Source of the DNA: JAJYQH01 sp036261615
GTDB lineage: Bacteria; Actinomycetota; Actinomycetes; Propionibacteriales; Propionibacteriaceae
Assembly: GCA_036261615.1 (NCBI GenBank)
Contig: DATAKK010000084.1
Coordinates: forward strand, 56,204-120,203
Length of the DNA: 64,000 bases
Direction: 5' to 3'
Shown: piece after piece, positions 24,241 to 31,750 of the stretch
How positions within the stretch are numbered: the stretch's first letter is position 1
Layout: each line of letters starts with the position of its first letter
Program-made: the position numbers and the translations under genes
Notes under the pieces: model-generated
The model's input: only the letters and a program-made list of their open reading frames with translations
Told to the model about the DNA's origin: nothing
The model's database searches: none

Positions 24241-24324
24241 ATGGCGTGCACACCGCACCGACCCGGGCCCCGCCCGCGTTCGTGCCAGCGACTGTTGCTT
24301 GTGTGCCGCAGCGAGGTTCGGTGA
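24241..24324 (+). CDS. Leader peptide of leuA with three adjacent leucine codons
   Basis: A 27-codon open frame, ATG to TGA, in the gap before leuA. The peptide begins MACTPHRPGPRPRSC and continues QRLLLVCRSEVR. The three leucine codons (24292-24300) are CTG, TTG and CTT; TTG and CTT are scarce in a genome this GC-rich, which would increase sensitivity to charged tRNA-Leu. Its last codons overlap the 5' arm of a helix (24306-24316), so ribosome position decides whether that helix forms. A leader peptide rich in the regulated amino acid is the hallmark of ribosome-mediated attenuation. The reading is from sequence only. Confidence 0.72.
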   Translation: MACTPHRPGPRPRSCQRLLLVCRSEVR

Positions 24325-24410
24325 CAGACATCCGGCCAAGCAATCCTCGCTGCGGAGCCGTGACGTGCCTGGCCGCCGCCTGAGCGGCGATCTCACGAAC
24401 CCCGAGGATT
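24306..24410 (+). promoter_or_regulatory. Leucine-responsive translational attenuator of leuA
   Basis: Two exclusive helices. Anti-sequestor: CCGCAGCGAGG (24306-24316) pairs perfectly over 11 bp with CCTCGCTGCGG (24345-24355). Sequestor: AATCCTCG (24342-24349) pairs perfectly over 8 bp with CGAGGATT (24403-24410), which contains the leuA Shine-Dalgarno GAGGA. A small hairpin (24374-24379 with 24384-24389) brings the sequestor arms together. Leucine-replete: the ribosome reaches the stop at 24322-24324, covers the 5' arm, and the sequestor blocks leuA. Leucine-starved: the ribosome stalls at 24292-24300, the anti-sequestor forms, and leuA is translated. Mechanism inferred. Confidence 0.7.
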
Positions 24411-24418
24411 CCACTGTC

Positions 24419-26155
24419 ATGACCACCTTCGGCACCATGCCCCAGTCCAGGCCCGTGCAGCAGCCGAGCCCCATGCCGTTCTCCCGGTACACCCCGTTCC
24501 AGCCCGTCGACCTGCCCGACCGCACCTGGCCGGAGCGCAAGATCACGCACGCCCCGCGCTGGCTGTCGACCGACCTGCGCGACGGCAACCAGGCACTCAT
24601 CGACCCGATGACGCCCTCCCGCAAGCGCAAGCTGTTCGACCTGCTCGTGCAGATGGGTTACAAGGAGATCGAGGTCGGGTTCCCGTCGGCGTCCCAGACC
24701 GACTTCGACTTCGTGCGTCACCTCATCGAGCAGGACGCCATCCCCGACGACGTGCAGATCTCGGTGCTCACCCAGGCGCGCGAGGACCTCATCGCGCGCA
24801 CCGCGGAGTCGCTGCGGGGTGCGAAGCGGGCCAACATCCACATGTACAACGCCACCGCCGAGTTGTTCCGCCGGGTGGTGTTCAAGATCTCCGAGGCCGA
24901 GTGCATCGCCATGGCGACGCGCGGCACGGAGATGGTGCTCAAGCACGCCGAGGCCAACCTCGGCGACGTGGAGTTCGGGTACCAGTACAGCCCGGAGATC
25001 TTCACCCAGACGCCGACCGACTTCGCCGTCGAGGTGTGCAACGCGGTGATGGACGTGTGGCAGCCGAGTGAGGGCCGCGAGATCATCCTCAACCTGCCCG
25101 CCACCGTCGAGCGCTCGACGCCCAACACCTACGCCGACCAGATCGAATACTTCGCGCGGAACATCCGCAACCGCGAGCACGTGGCGATCTCGCTGCACCC
25201 GCACAACGACCGCGGCACGGCGGTGGCGGCGACCGAGCTCGCGCTGATGGCCGGCGCCGACCGGGTCGAGGGCTGCCTGTTCGGGCACGGCGAGCGCACG
25301 GGCAACGTCGACCTCGTCACCCTGGGCCTCAACCTGTTCAGTCAGGGCATCGACCCGCAGATCGACTTCAGCCACATCGACGAGATCCGCCGCACGGTGG
25401 AGTACTGCACCGGCATGCCGGTCCCGGCCCGTCATCCGTACGCGGGCGACCTTGTCTACACGGCGTTCTCGGGCTCGCACCAGGACGCGATCAAGAAGGG
25501 CCTGGAGTTCCTCGAGAAGCAGGCGGCGGCGCAGGGGCGCAGCATCCACGAGATCGCCTGGGAGGCACCGTACCTTCCGATCGACCCGCACGACGTCGGC
25601 CGGTCCTACGAAGCGGTGATCCGGGTCAACTCCCAGTCGGGCAAGGGGGGCATGGCCTACCTCATGAAGGCCGACCACCAGATGGAGTTGCCGCGCCGGC
25701 TGCAGATGGAGTTCAGCCGGGTCGTCCAGGCGCACAGTGACACGGAGGGCGGCGAGGTGTCCTCGGACGAGCTGTGGCGGATCTTCTCCCACGAGTACCT
25801 CGAGCGCCGGCATCCGCTCGAACTCGTCGACTCCACGTCGAGTTCCCGAGGGGGTCAGCACACTCTCACCGCCGATCTGCGGGTCGACGGGCGTGAGCGC
25901 AGCGTGAGCGGGGAGGGTAACGGGCCGCTGTCCGCCTTCGCGGACGCGTTGAGTTCGCTCGGCATCGACGTGCGGGTGCTCGACTACACCGAGCACGCGC
26001 TCACGTCCGGCCGGGACGCCCGGGCAGCCGCCTACGTCGAGACCCAGGTCGGCGGCGGCGACGACGCGCCGATCCTCTGGGGCGTGGGGATCGACTCCGA
26101 CATCACCACCGCGACCCTCCAGGCCCTCGTGAGCGCGGTGAACCGCGCCGCGTAG
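24419..26155 (+). CDS. leuA: 2-isopropylmalate synthase
   Basis: A 578-residue LeuA of the long actinobacterial type, first committed enzyme of leucine synthesis (2-ketoisovalerate plus acetyl-CoA). The catalytic TIM barrel shows LSTDLRDGNQAL (metal and catalytic Arg), HPHNDRGTAVAA and GCLFGHGERTGNVDLV. A linker with NSQSGKGGMAYLM leads to the C-terminal leucine-binding regulatory domain (residues ~430-578), so feedback inhibition is expected as well as attenuation. The ATG at 24419 starts MTTFGTMPQ; GAGGA lies 10 bases upstream and is masked in the sequestor helix. A longer open frame upstream would read through the attenuator, so I reject it. Confidence 0.97.
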   Translation: MTTFGTMPQSRPVQQPSPMPFSRYTPFQPVDLPDRTWPERKITHAPRWLSTDLRDGNQALIDPMTPSRKRKLFDLLVQMGYKEIEVGFPSASQTDFDFVRHLIEQDAIPDDVQISVLTQAREDLIARTAESLRGAKRANIHMYNATAELFRRVVFKISEAECIAMATRGTEMVLKHAEANLGDVEFGYQYSPEIFTQTPTDFAVEVCNAVMDVWQPSEGREIILNLPATVERSTPNTYADQIEYFARNIRNREHVAISLHPHNDRGTAVAATELALMAGADRVEGCLFGHGERTGNVDLVTLGLNLFSQGIDPQIDFSHIDEIRRTVEYCTGMPVPARHPYAGDLVYTAFSGSHQDAIKKGLEFLEKQAAAQGRSIHEIAWEAPYLPIDPHDVGRSYEAVIRVNSQSGKGGMAYLMKADHQMELPRRLQMEFSRVVQAHSDTEGGEVSSDELWRIFSHEYLERRHPLELVDSTSSSRGGQHTLTADLRVDGRERSVSGEGNGPLSAFADALSSLGIDVRVLDYTEHALTSGRDARAAAYVETQVGGGDDAPILWGVGIDSDITTATLQALVSAVNRAA

Positions 26156-26170
26156 CCTGTCGTGACACCG

Positions 26171-26201
26171 CCGGCGTCCGCCCCTCGGGGGCGGGCGCCG
26201 G
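26171..26201 (+). terminator. Terminator hairpin of leuA
   Basis: CCGGCGTCCGCCCC (26171-26184), loop TCG, GGGGCGGGCGCCGG (26188-26201): 14 bp with one G-T wobble, beginning 15 bases after the leuA stop. No T tract follows, as is usual in this group. Confidence 0.75.
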
Positions 26202-26230
26202 TTCCGCGCGCTCCCGGGTTGTGGTTCGGG

Positions 26231-26288
26231 CGGCGTACGTTCTCTGCTTTCGCGCACGTTCGCGACGCGAATGAGCGAACGTACGCCG
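26231..26288. repeat. Long imperfect inverted repeat in the leuA-downstream gap
   Basis: Outer arms CGGCGTACGTTC (26231-26242) and GAACGTACGCCG (26277-26288) match perfectly over 12 bp. Inside, GCT/AGC (26246-26248, 26274-26276) and TTCGCG/CGCGAA (26249-26254, 26266-26271) pair as well, so the whole 58 bases can fold as one hairpin with small bulges. A further 6-bp hairpin lies at 26301-26316 (CCTCCG-CCGC-CGGAGG). The region 26156-26513 has no gene. A REP-like element, an operator or a structured RNA are all possible. Confidence 0.75.
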
Positions 26289-26513
26289 GAAGGTCGCGAA
26301 CCTCCGCCGCCGGAGGGCGGGGCGCGGCCGGGCAAGACCCCGGGTACCCAGTGGTGCGGAACCGAGCGACGCAGTTCGGGGGGTCCTGCCGTGCGGCGGA
26401 CCGGATGGGAGTAAAGTTCTCGTCGTCAGGCGGTTCCGCGCGATATCCTCGTCGCGTCGGGCTTTCCTGCCCCACATTTCGCACCCACGGTCAACGAGGA
26501 GTCACGGGTCATC

Positions 26514-26693
26514 ATGCGCCGGTTCATGCACGGTTTCGGTCGTCGGCATCACGCCTTCGCCCCTGAGGCGCGTCATGTCTCAGCGCGCGATGTCCGCGCG
26601 ATCAGGCACGCCATCGAGGACGCCCCCACGCCCGGCGTCGCCGCCGATTACCTGGCGGCAGCCATGCGGCAGGGAGTCCACATCTTCCGGTGA
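26514..26693 (+). CDS. 59-aa small basic protein, unknown
   Basis: A short frame starting MRRFMHGFGRRHHAF and ending AAAMRQGVHIFR. The middle (EARHVSARDVRAIRHAIEDA) looks helical; the N-terminus is Arg/His-rich. GAGGAG (26496-26501) lies 12 bases before the ATG, slightly far but with no nearer start codon, and TATCCT (26444-26449) is a good -10 box. I recognise no family. It could be a genuine small protein or a chance frame; the promoter and ribosome site favour a gene. Confidence 0.5.
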   Translation: MRRFMHGFGRRHHAFAPEARHVSARDVRAIRHAIEDAPTPGVAADYLAAAMRQGVHIFR

Positions 26694-26796
26694 CGTGTCC
26701 CGGGTCGGCCCCTACGGGGGTGGGGGTCCGGCCAGCACGCGGGTGGCGCGTCACAGTGTCGTGGCGCGCTACCTGTGTGTCGGGAGCCGTTCCGAC

Positions 26797-27588
26797 TCAG
26801 CCGGGGTTCGGCACCGCACCTCCGAAGCGACGGTCCCGGTTCACGTAGTCCTCCACCGCGGCCCACAGGTCTCGCCGGTCGAAGTCGGGCCAGAGCCGGT
26901 CGAGGAAGACCATCTCCGCGTAGGCCGACTGCCAGAGCAGGAAGTTCGAGATCCGCTGCTCGCCCGACGAGCGGATGAACAGGTCGACGTCGGGGATACC
27001 GGGTTCGTCGAGGAACTGCCGGAAGCGCTCCTCGGTGAGGCGGTGTGGATCGAGCTTGCCGGCGGCCGCGAGCTCGGCCACCCGGCGGGCGGCGTCCACG
27101 ATCTCGGCGCGGCCGCCGTAATTGACGCAGAACTGCAGGGTCAGAGTCGAGTTGTCCTTGCTCTGCTCCTCGGCCTGCTCGAGCTCGCGGATCACCGACC
27201 CCCACAGCCGGGGACGCCGGCCCGCCCAGCGGATCCGTACGCCCATCGCGTCGAGTTCGTCCCGGCGCCGGTGGATGACGTCGCGGTTGAAGCCCATGAG
27301 CCAGCGCACCTCGTCGGGCGACCGCTTCCAGTTCTCGGTGGAGAAGGCGTACGCCGACAGGTAGGGGATGCCGAGTTCGATGGCGCCGGCGATGACGTCG
27401 AAGAGTGACTCCTCCCCGCGGGCGTGGCCCTCGGTGCGCTTGAGGCCACGCTGCTTGGCCCAGCGCCCGTTGCCGTCCATGACGATGGCGACGTGGCGCG
27501 GCAGCGCCTCAGCGGGGAGTGCCGGTGGCGTTGCTCCGCTCGGATGGGGTGCGGGGGGACGCACTGCGGGGCGGGGGATCGACGCCAT
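26797..27588 (-). CDS. uppS: Isoprenyl transferase (undecaprenyl/decaprenyl diphosphate synthase)
   Basis: A 263-residue cis-prenyltransferase that makes the polyprenyl diphosphate carrier for cell-wall precursors. Signatures in order: VAIVMDGNGRWAKQRG (catalytic Asp38), GHARGEESLF, YLSAYAFSTENWKRS, LQFCVNYGGRAEIVDA and the C-terminal DLFIRSSGEQRISNFLLWQSAYAEMVF. The first ~30 residues are Pro/Ala-rich and non-conserved. The ATG lies 7 bases after TAGATT (reverse complement of 27595-27600), suggesting leaderless expression. uppS normally sits next to recO, but here a 9-kb transport and mannosidase block separates them and the gene points the other way. Confidence 0.96.
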   Translation of the reverse strand: MASIPRPAVRPPAPHPSGATPPALPAEALPRHVAIVMDGNGRWAKQRGLKRTEGHARGEESLFDVIAGAIELGIPYLSAYAFSTENWKRSPDEVRWLMGFNRDVIHRRRDELDAMGVRIRWAGRRPRLWGSVIRELEQAEEQSKDNSTLTLQFCVNYGGRAEIVDAARRVAELAAAGKLDPHRLTEERFRQFLDEPGIPDVDLFIRSSGEQRISNFLLWQSAYAEMVFLDRLWPDFDRRDLWAAVEDYVNRDRRFGGAVPNPG

Positions 27589-27629
27589 GAGGCGAATCTA
27601 GCCGATCCCCCGCCCCGCGAGCGGTGCCC

Positions 27630-28454
27630 TCAGTTGCGGTGTTTGAGGCTGCCCTTGAGGTCGGGGACGTCCGACAGCAGCCGCTTGGTGTATTCGTGCT
27701 GCGGCTCGAAGATCACCCTCTCGGTCGCGCCGCGCTCGACGACCAGCCCGTGCTCCATCACGACGACCTCATCGGCGAGGTAGCAGGCCTGCCCGATGTC
27801 GTGGGTGATGAACAGCACGGTGAGGCCGAGATCGCGACGCAGGTCCTGGAGCACGTTGAGCACGCTCACCCGCAGCGACGCGTCGAGCATCGAGGTGGCC
27901 TCGTCGGCGAGCAGCACCTTCGGGTTCATCATCAGCGCGCGGGCCACCATGACCCGTTGCCGCTGACCGCCCGACATCTGGTGCGGGTACTTGGGCAGGG
28001 CCTCGTCCGGCTTGAGCCCCACGTACCCGAGACACCGCTCGATGAGCGCGTCGGTGTCCTGCTCCTTGCCTGCCAGTTTGAGGCTGCGCTTGAGCATGTG
28101 CCCCACGGTGAAGAACTGGTTGAACGAGGCGAAGGGATCCTGGAACACCGCCTGGACGTCCTGCCAGTACCTCCTCAACTCGCCACCGGAGATGCTGGTG
28201 ACGTCCTTGCCCTCGTAGATGATCTGCCCCGAGGTGACCGGCATGAGGCGGAGCAGCATCCGGGCCAGGGTGGACTTCCCCGAGCCGGATTCGCCGACCA
28301 CGGCGAGCACCTTTCCGGCGTGGAAGTCGACAGTGACGTTGTCGACCGCCGTGAAGTGGCCGCCCGGGACGGAGAACTGCTTGGTGACGTTCTTCGCCGA
28401 GAGCACCGCCTGGTCGGTCGAGGCGGCGCGGGGCTGCTGTGCGGTGGCGGTCAT
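27630..28454 (-). CDS. Opp-type ABC transporter ATPase (OppF/DppF-like)
   Basis: A 274-residue ATPase, last gene of the mannosidase-transporter operon. Walker A is GESGSGKST, the signature is MSGGQRQR, Walker B is VLLADEATSMLD, and the H-loop is FITHD. It lacks the C-terminal oligopeptide-transporter Cys cluster that its partner has, which is normal for short OppF forms. The ATG at 28454 overlaps the stop of the preceding ATPase gene (ATGA); a longer open frame upstream lies inside that gene and is rejected. It pairs with the next gene product to power the two permeases. Confidence 0.93.
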   Translation of the reverse strand: MTATAQQPRAASTDQAVLSAKNVTKQFSVPGGHFTAVDNVTVDFHAGKVLAVVGESGSGKSTLARMLLRLMPVTSGQIIYEGKDVTSISGGELRRYWQDVQAVFQDPFASFNQFFTVGHMLKRSLKLAGKEQDTDALIERCLGYVGLKPDEALPKYPHQMSGGQRQRVMVARALMMNPKVLLADEATSMLDASLRVSVLNVLQDLRRDLGLTVLFITHDIGQACYLADEVVVMEHGLVVERGATERVIFEPQHEYTKRLLSDVPDLKGSLKHRN

Positions 28455-29500
28455 AGCGTCACTCCCTGCAACGGAACGGTTTCGTGCGGGTGGTCCTTGG
28501 CCCACCAGCACGCGGATGAGTGCATGCCCTCGACGATGTACGGCGGATCCTGACGGGCGCAGATGTCCATCGCGAACGCGCACCGTGGGTGGAACCGGCA
28601 GCCGCTCGGCGGGTTGGCCAGGTTGGGCGGCGAGCCGGGGATGCCCTCGACCGTCTTGGTGCGGGTCTCGCGGGTCGGGTCGAGCACGGCCGCCAGCAGC
28701 GCGGACGTGTACGGGTGACGGGCGTGGTCGACGAGTTCCGCCGTCGGCCCGGTCTCGACGATCCGCCCGGCATACATGATCGCCAACTGGTCGGTGACCA
28801 TCGACAGCACCGGCAGGTCGTGGGTGATGAAGATGGCACCTCCCATGATGTTCTCGTCGACCATGTGGATGAGCATCTCGATGAGCGCCTTCTGGCTCGA
28901 CACGTCGAGCGCCGAGGTCGGCTCGTCGGCGATGAGCAACTGCGGGTTGAGCAGGGTCGAGATCACCGTCACCATCCGCTGGCGCATGCCGCCCGACAGC
29001 TGGTGCGCGTACTGGTCGAGCACGCGCACCGGCATGCCGAGCATCGTGAGCCGGTCGCGCGCGAGGTCGAGGGCGTCCGACCGGGACTTCGACCGGTCGT
29101 GCGCCCGGACCACGTCGCAGACGAGGTCGCGGATGCGCAGGGTCGGGCTGATCGAGTTCATCGCACCCTGGGGGAGCATCGAGACCACCTGCCCCCGGTG
29201 GGGGCGGTGCCTCGCGTCGGCGCCCTTGTCGAGCGTCGACAGGTCGATCGTCTCGCCCCCGATCTCGAGCGTGCCGCTGAGAACGTACAGCGGCGCGTTG
29301 GCGATCATGGCCAGGGTGTTGCCGAGCGTGGACTTGCCGCATCCGGACTCCCCGGCGAGCCCCAGGATCTGCCCGCGGGGCACCTCGAGGTTGACGCCGT
29401 CGACCGCCGGGACGTCGCGCGTCCCGTCGGCCGAGTAGGCGGCGTTGACGTTGGTGGCCCGCATGAGCAGGTCGGTGGGCGCCACGGTGCCGAGGGTCAT
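28451..29500 (-). CDS. Opp-type ABC transporter ATPase (OppD/DppD-like)
   Basis: A 349-residue ATPase. Walker A GESGCGKST (near residue 50), signature LSGGMRQR, Walker B LLIADEPTSALD and H-loop FITHD are all intact. The C-terminal oligopeptide/dipeptide extension carries GCRFHPRCAFAMDICA... and a later Cys, the typical four-Cys region that binds an iron-sulfur cluster in some members. The ATG at 29500 overlaps the permease stop (ATGA), and the gene's own stop overlaps the next ATG. Part of the five-gene importer. Confidence 0.93.
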   Translation of the reverse strand: MTLGTVAPTDLLMRATNVNAAYSADGTRDVPAVDGVNLEVPRGQILGLAGESGCGKSTLGNTLAMIANAPLYVLSGTLEIGGETIDLSTLDKGADARHRPHRGQVVSMLPQGAMNSISPTLRIRDLVCDVVRAHDRSKSRSDALDLARDRLTMLGMPVRVLDQYAHQLSGGMRQRMVTVISTLLNPQLLIADEPTSALDVSSQKALIEMLIHMVDENIMGGAIFITHDLPVLSMVTDQLAIMYAGRIVETGPTAELVDHARHPYTSALLAAVLDPTRETRTKTVEGIPGSPPNLANPPSGCRFHPRCAFAMDICARQDPPYIVEGMHSSACWWAKDHPHETVPLQGVTL

Positions 29501-30669
29501 GAGGCCGCCTTTCCTGGGATGAGATGGGTGGGTCCGGACGCCGACGAGCCCGACGAACCCGTCGAGTTGGTCGGGTCGCTGCCCTGGAGCCTCCGGGCCT
29601 GCTCGGCGCGGCGCGCGGCGGCCGCCTTGACCGCCTTCTTCCGGCCCTTGCGCAGCCGGGGGTTGAACACCTCGTCGAGGCTCGACTGCAGCAGCAACAG
29701 CGCGAACGACACCAGGGTCAGGATGATCGTCGGCGGGAAGAACGCCCACCAGGCGCCCGATCCGACGGCCTGGAACGCGAGCGCCCAGTGCAGCTGGATG
29801 CCGAGTGACTGGGTTCCCTGCGGGCCCAGGCCGAGCATCGACAGCGACGCCTCGGCGAGGATGGCGCTGGCGACCTGCAGCACGAAGGCCATGACGATGT
29901 AGCTGGCCAGGTACGGGAACACGTCCATCGCCATGATGCTCGGAAGCCGGGCACCGGACAGTTTGGCGATGTCGATGTGCTCGCGGGTGGCGACCGAACT
30001 CGCCTGGGCGCGCACGGCACGTGCCGTCCACGGCCACGACGTGATGCCGATGACCATCGCGAGGCCCACGATTCCCTTCATGAACGCGATGTTGCTGTTC
30101 TGCACCGAGACCGAGATGAGGATCAGCACGATCAGGGCGGGAATGGCGAGCACCACGTTGGTGAAGCCCATGAGCAGTTCCTCGACCCAGCCGCCGACGT
30201 AGCCGGCGAGGATGCCGATGAACACGCCGATGGTGGTGGCGATGAGGCCGGCGAGCAGACCGTTGAACAGCGAGTTCCGAGAGCCGGCGATGAGGACGCC
30301 GAGAACGTCGTGACCGAAGTTGTCGGTTCCCAGCCAGTGCTGGGCGCTGGGCGGGTCGTAGAGACCGCCGGCCGCGTCGTTGGGGCCGAAGGGGTAGACG
30401 AACGGGCCGACGAACGCGAGCAGCACGACGAAGGCCACCAGCACGACCGCCACCCAGAAGCGGGGGCTGACGTTGAGGCCGCTGCGACGCCGGGTCTTGC
30501 GTCCGACCACGACCGCTGCCGCGGCCTCGGGCGAGGCGTAGGTCGCTTGGCCCGCGGCCGGCTCGGTTCCGGGAGGCGGCGGGGTGCCGACGTCCGTGCC
30601 CGCGAGTTCGCCGGCCAGGGGCTCCCTGCCCTGCGGCTCCATCGCGTCGGTGGGGATGATTCCACTCAT
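29497..30669 (-). CDS. Opp-type ABC transporter permease (OppC/DppC-like)
   Basis: A 390-residue permease with a long polar N-terminus (~65 residues, Pro/Gly/Ala-rich), a first membrane segment FWVAVVLVAFVVLLAFVGPF and the conserved periplasmic motif HWLGTDNFGHDVLG of DppC/OppC proteins. The coupling loop region is REHIDIAKLSGARLPSIM. The C-terminus is basic and rich in lysine and arginine (RLRKGRKKAVKAAAARR). Stop and next start overlap (ATGA). A one-base gap separates it from oppB upstream. Confidence 0.92.
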   Translation of the reverse strand: MSGIIPTDAMEPQGREPLAGELAGTDVGTPPPPGTEPAAGQATYASPEAAAAVVVGRKTRRRSGLNVSPRFWVAVVLVAFVVLLAFVGPFVYPFGPNDAAGGLYDPPSAQHWLGTDNFGHDVLGVLIAGSRNSLFNGLLAGLIATTIGVFIGILAGYVGGWVEELLMGFTNVVLAIPALIVLILISVSVQNSNIAFMKGIVGLAMVIGITSWPWTARAVRAQASSVATREHIDIAKLSGARLPSIMAMDVFPYLASYIVMAFVLQVASAILAEASLSMLGLGPQGTQSLGIQLHWALAFQAVGSGAWWAFFPPTIILTLVSFALLLLQSSLDEVFNPRLRKGRKKAVKAAAARRAEQARRLQGSDPTNSTGSSGSSASGPTHLIPGKAAS

Positions 30670-30670
30670 G

Positions 30671-31681
30671 TCACTTCTCCCCGGTCTTGGCCGCGCGGAT
30701 ACGCGGATCGACGATGCCGTAGAGGACCTCGACGGCGAAGTTCGCGAACAGCACGGCGATCGTGATGATGAGGGTGACCGACTGGATCACCGGGTAGTCG
30801 TTGGCGCTGATGGCATTGAACAGCAGCGTGCCCATCCCCGGATAGTTGAAGACCAGTTCGGTGATGAGGGCGCCGCCGACCATCGTGCCGATGGACAGGG
30901 CGAGGCCGGTGATCTGCGGCAGCATCGCGTTGTGGAAGATGTAGCCGACGATCTTGCCCTGGCCGATGCCGAGACCCCGTGAGAAGTTCACGTAGTCGGA
31001 GCCGAGTTCGTAGATCGCCATCGACCGCATGCCGACCGCTTGGCCGCCGATGATCACCAGCACCAGGGAGAGGAACGGCAGCCAGTAGTAGTGCATCGCG
31101 TCGGTGATGAACTCCATGTTGAAGCCGGGACTCAGGCCGTACGAGTAGGCGCCGCCGACCGGGAACAGCCCCGCCTTGAGGGCGAGGAAGTACAACAGGA
31201 TGATCGACAGGCAGTAGTAGGGGAGGGCCGAGAGGAACAGCGACGAGGTGAAGGCCCCGCTGTCCCACCTGCCGCCCTTGAACGCGGCGACCGCGCCGAG
31301 CGCGTTGCCGATGAGCCATCCGATCACGATGCTCGGAAGCTGGATCGCCAGGGTCCACGGAACCGCCTGGCCGACGAGGTGGTTGACGCTCGTCGGGTAC
31401 GAGGCGAACGAGACGCCCAGGTTCCCGTGCACGATGTTGTTGAGATAGATGAGGAACTGTTCCCACAGCGGCTTGTTCAGCCCGAACTGGCTGACGAAGG
31501 ACTCGTAGATCTTCTGCTGCTGGTCAGCCGTGGCATTGCTGCCGCGCGCCAGGTTCGACACGATCGTGTCGACCGGGTTGCCCGGCACCAGGCGGGGAAG
31601 TATGAAGTTCAACAGGATGGCGGCCACCAACGCACCCAGATACCACAGTGCCTTCTTGCCGATGTAGCGACCAAGTCCCAT
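30671..31681 (-). CDS. Opp-type ABC transporter permease (OppB/DppB-like)
   Basis: A 336-residue permease with the family start GRYIGKKALWYLGALVAAILLNFILPRLVPGNP, several membrane segments and the coupling-loop region YVNFSRGLGIGQGKIVGYIFHNAMLP. The ATG at 31681 follows AGGAG with 6-base spacing. The ribosome site lies directly after a 15-bp hairpin in the mRNA, which probably adjusts its expression relative to the binding protein upstream. Confidence 0.92.
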   Translation of the reverse strand: MGLGRYIGKKALWYLGALVAAILLNFILPRLVPGNPVDTIVSNLARGSNATADQQQKIYESFVSQFGLNKPLWEQFLIYLNNIVHGNLGVSFASYPTSVNHLVGQAVPWTLAIQLPSIVIGWLIGNALGAVAAFKGGRWDSGAFTSSLFLSALPYYCLSIILLYFLALKAGLFPVGGAYSYGLSPGFNMEFITDAMHYYWLPFLSLVLVIIGGQAVGMRSMAIYELGSDYVNFSRGLGIGQGKIVGYIFHNAMLPQITGLALSIGTMVGGALITELVFNYPGMGTLLFNAISANDYPVIQSVTLIITIAVLFANFAVEVLYGIVDPRIRAAKTGEK

Positions 31682-31697
31682 GAGGTTCTCCTAACCT

Positions 31698-31731
31698 CCC
31701 GTGCCTGCACCCGGGTGGGTGCAGGCACGGG
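31698..31731 (-). terminator. Strong hairpin between binding-protein and permease genes (attenuation or mRNA stabiliser)
   Basis: CCCGTGCCTGCACCC (31698-31712), loop GGGT, GGGTGCAGGCACGGG (31717-31731): a perfect 15-bp stem in the 69-base gap inside the operon. No T tract follows on the minus strand; the oppB ribosome site comes next. Such hairpins often protect the binding-protein mRNA and lower permease expression. Partial termination is the alternative. Confidence 0.7.
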
Positions 31732-31750
31732 ATGACGGTGGTCGGGTGGT

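Noticed and set aside
26694..26796. Terminator or gene between the 59-aa frame and uppS
   Set aside because: 103 bases with GC-rich runs and a partial direct repeat (TGGCGCG twice) but no convincing stem or frame.
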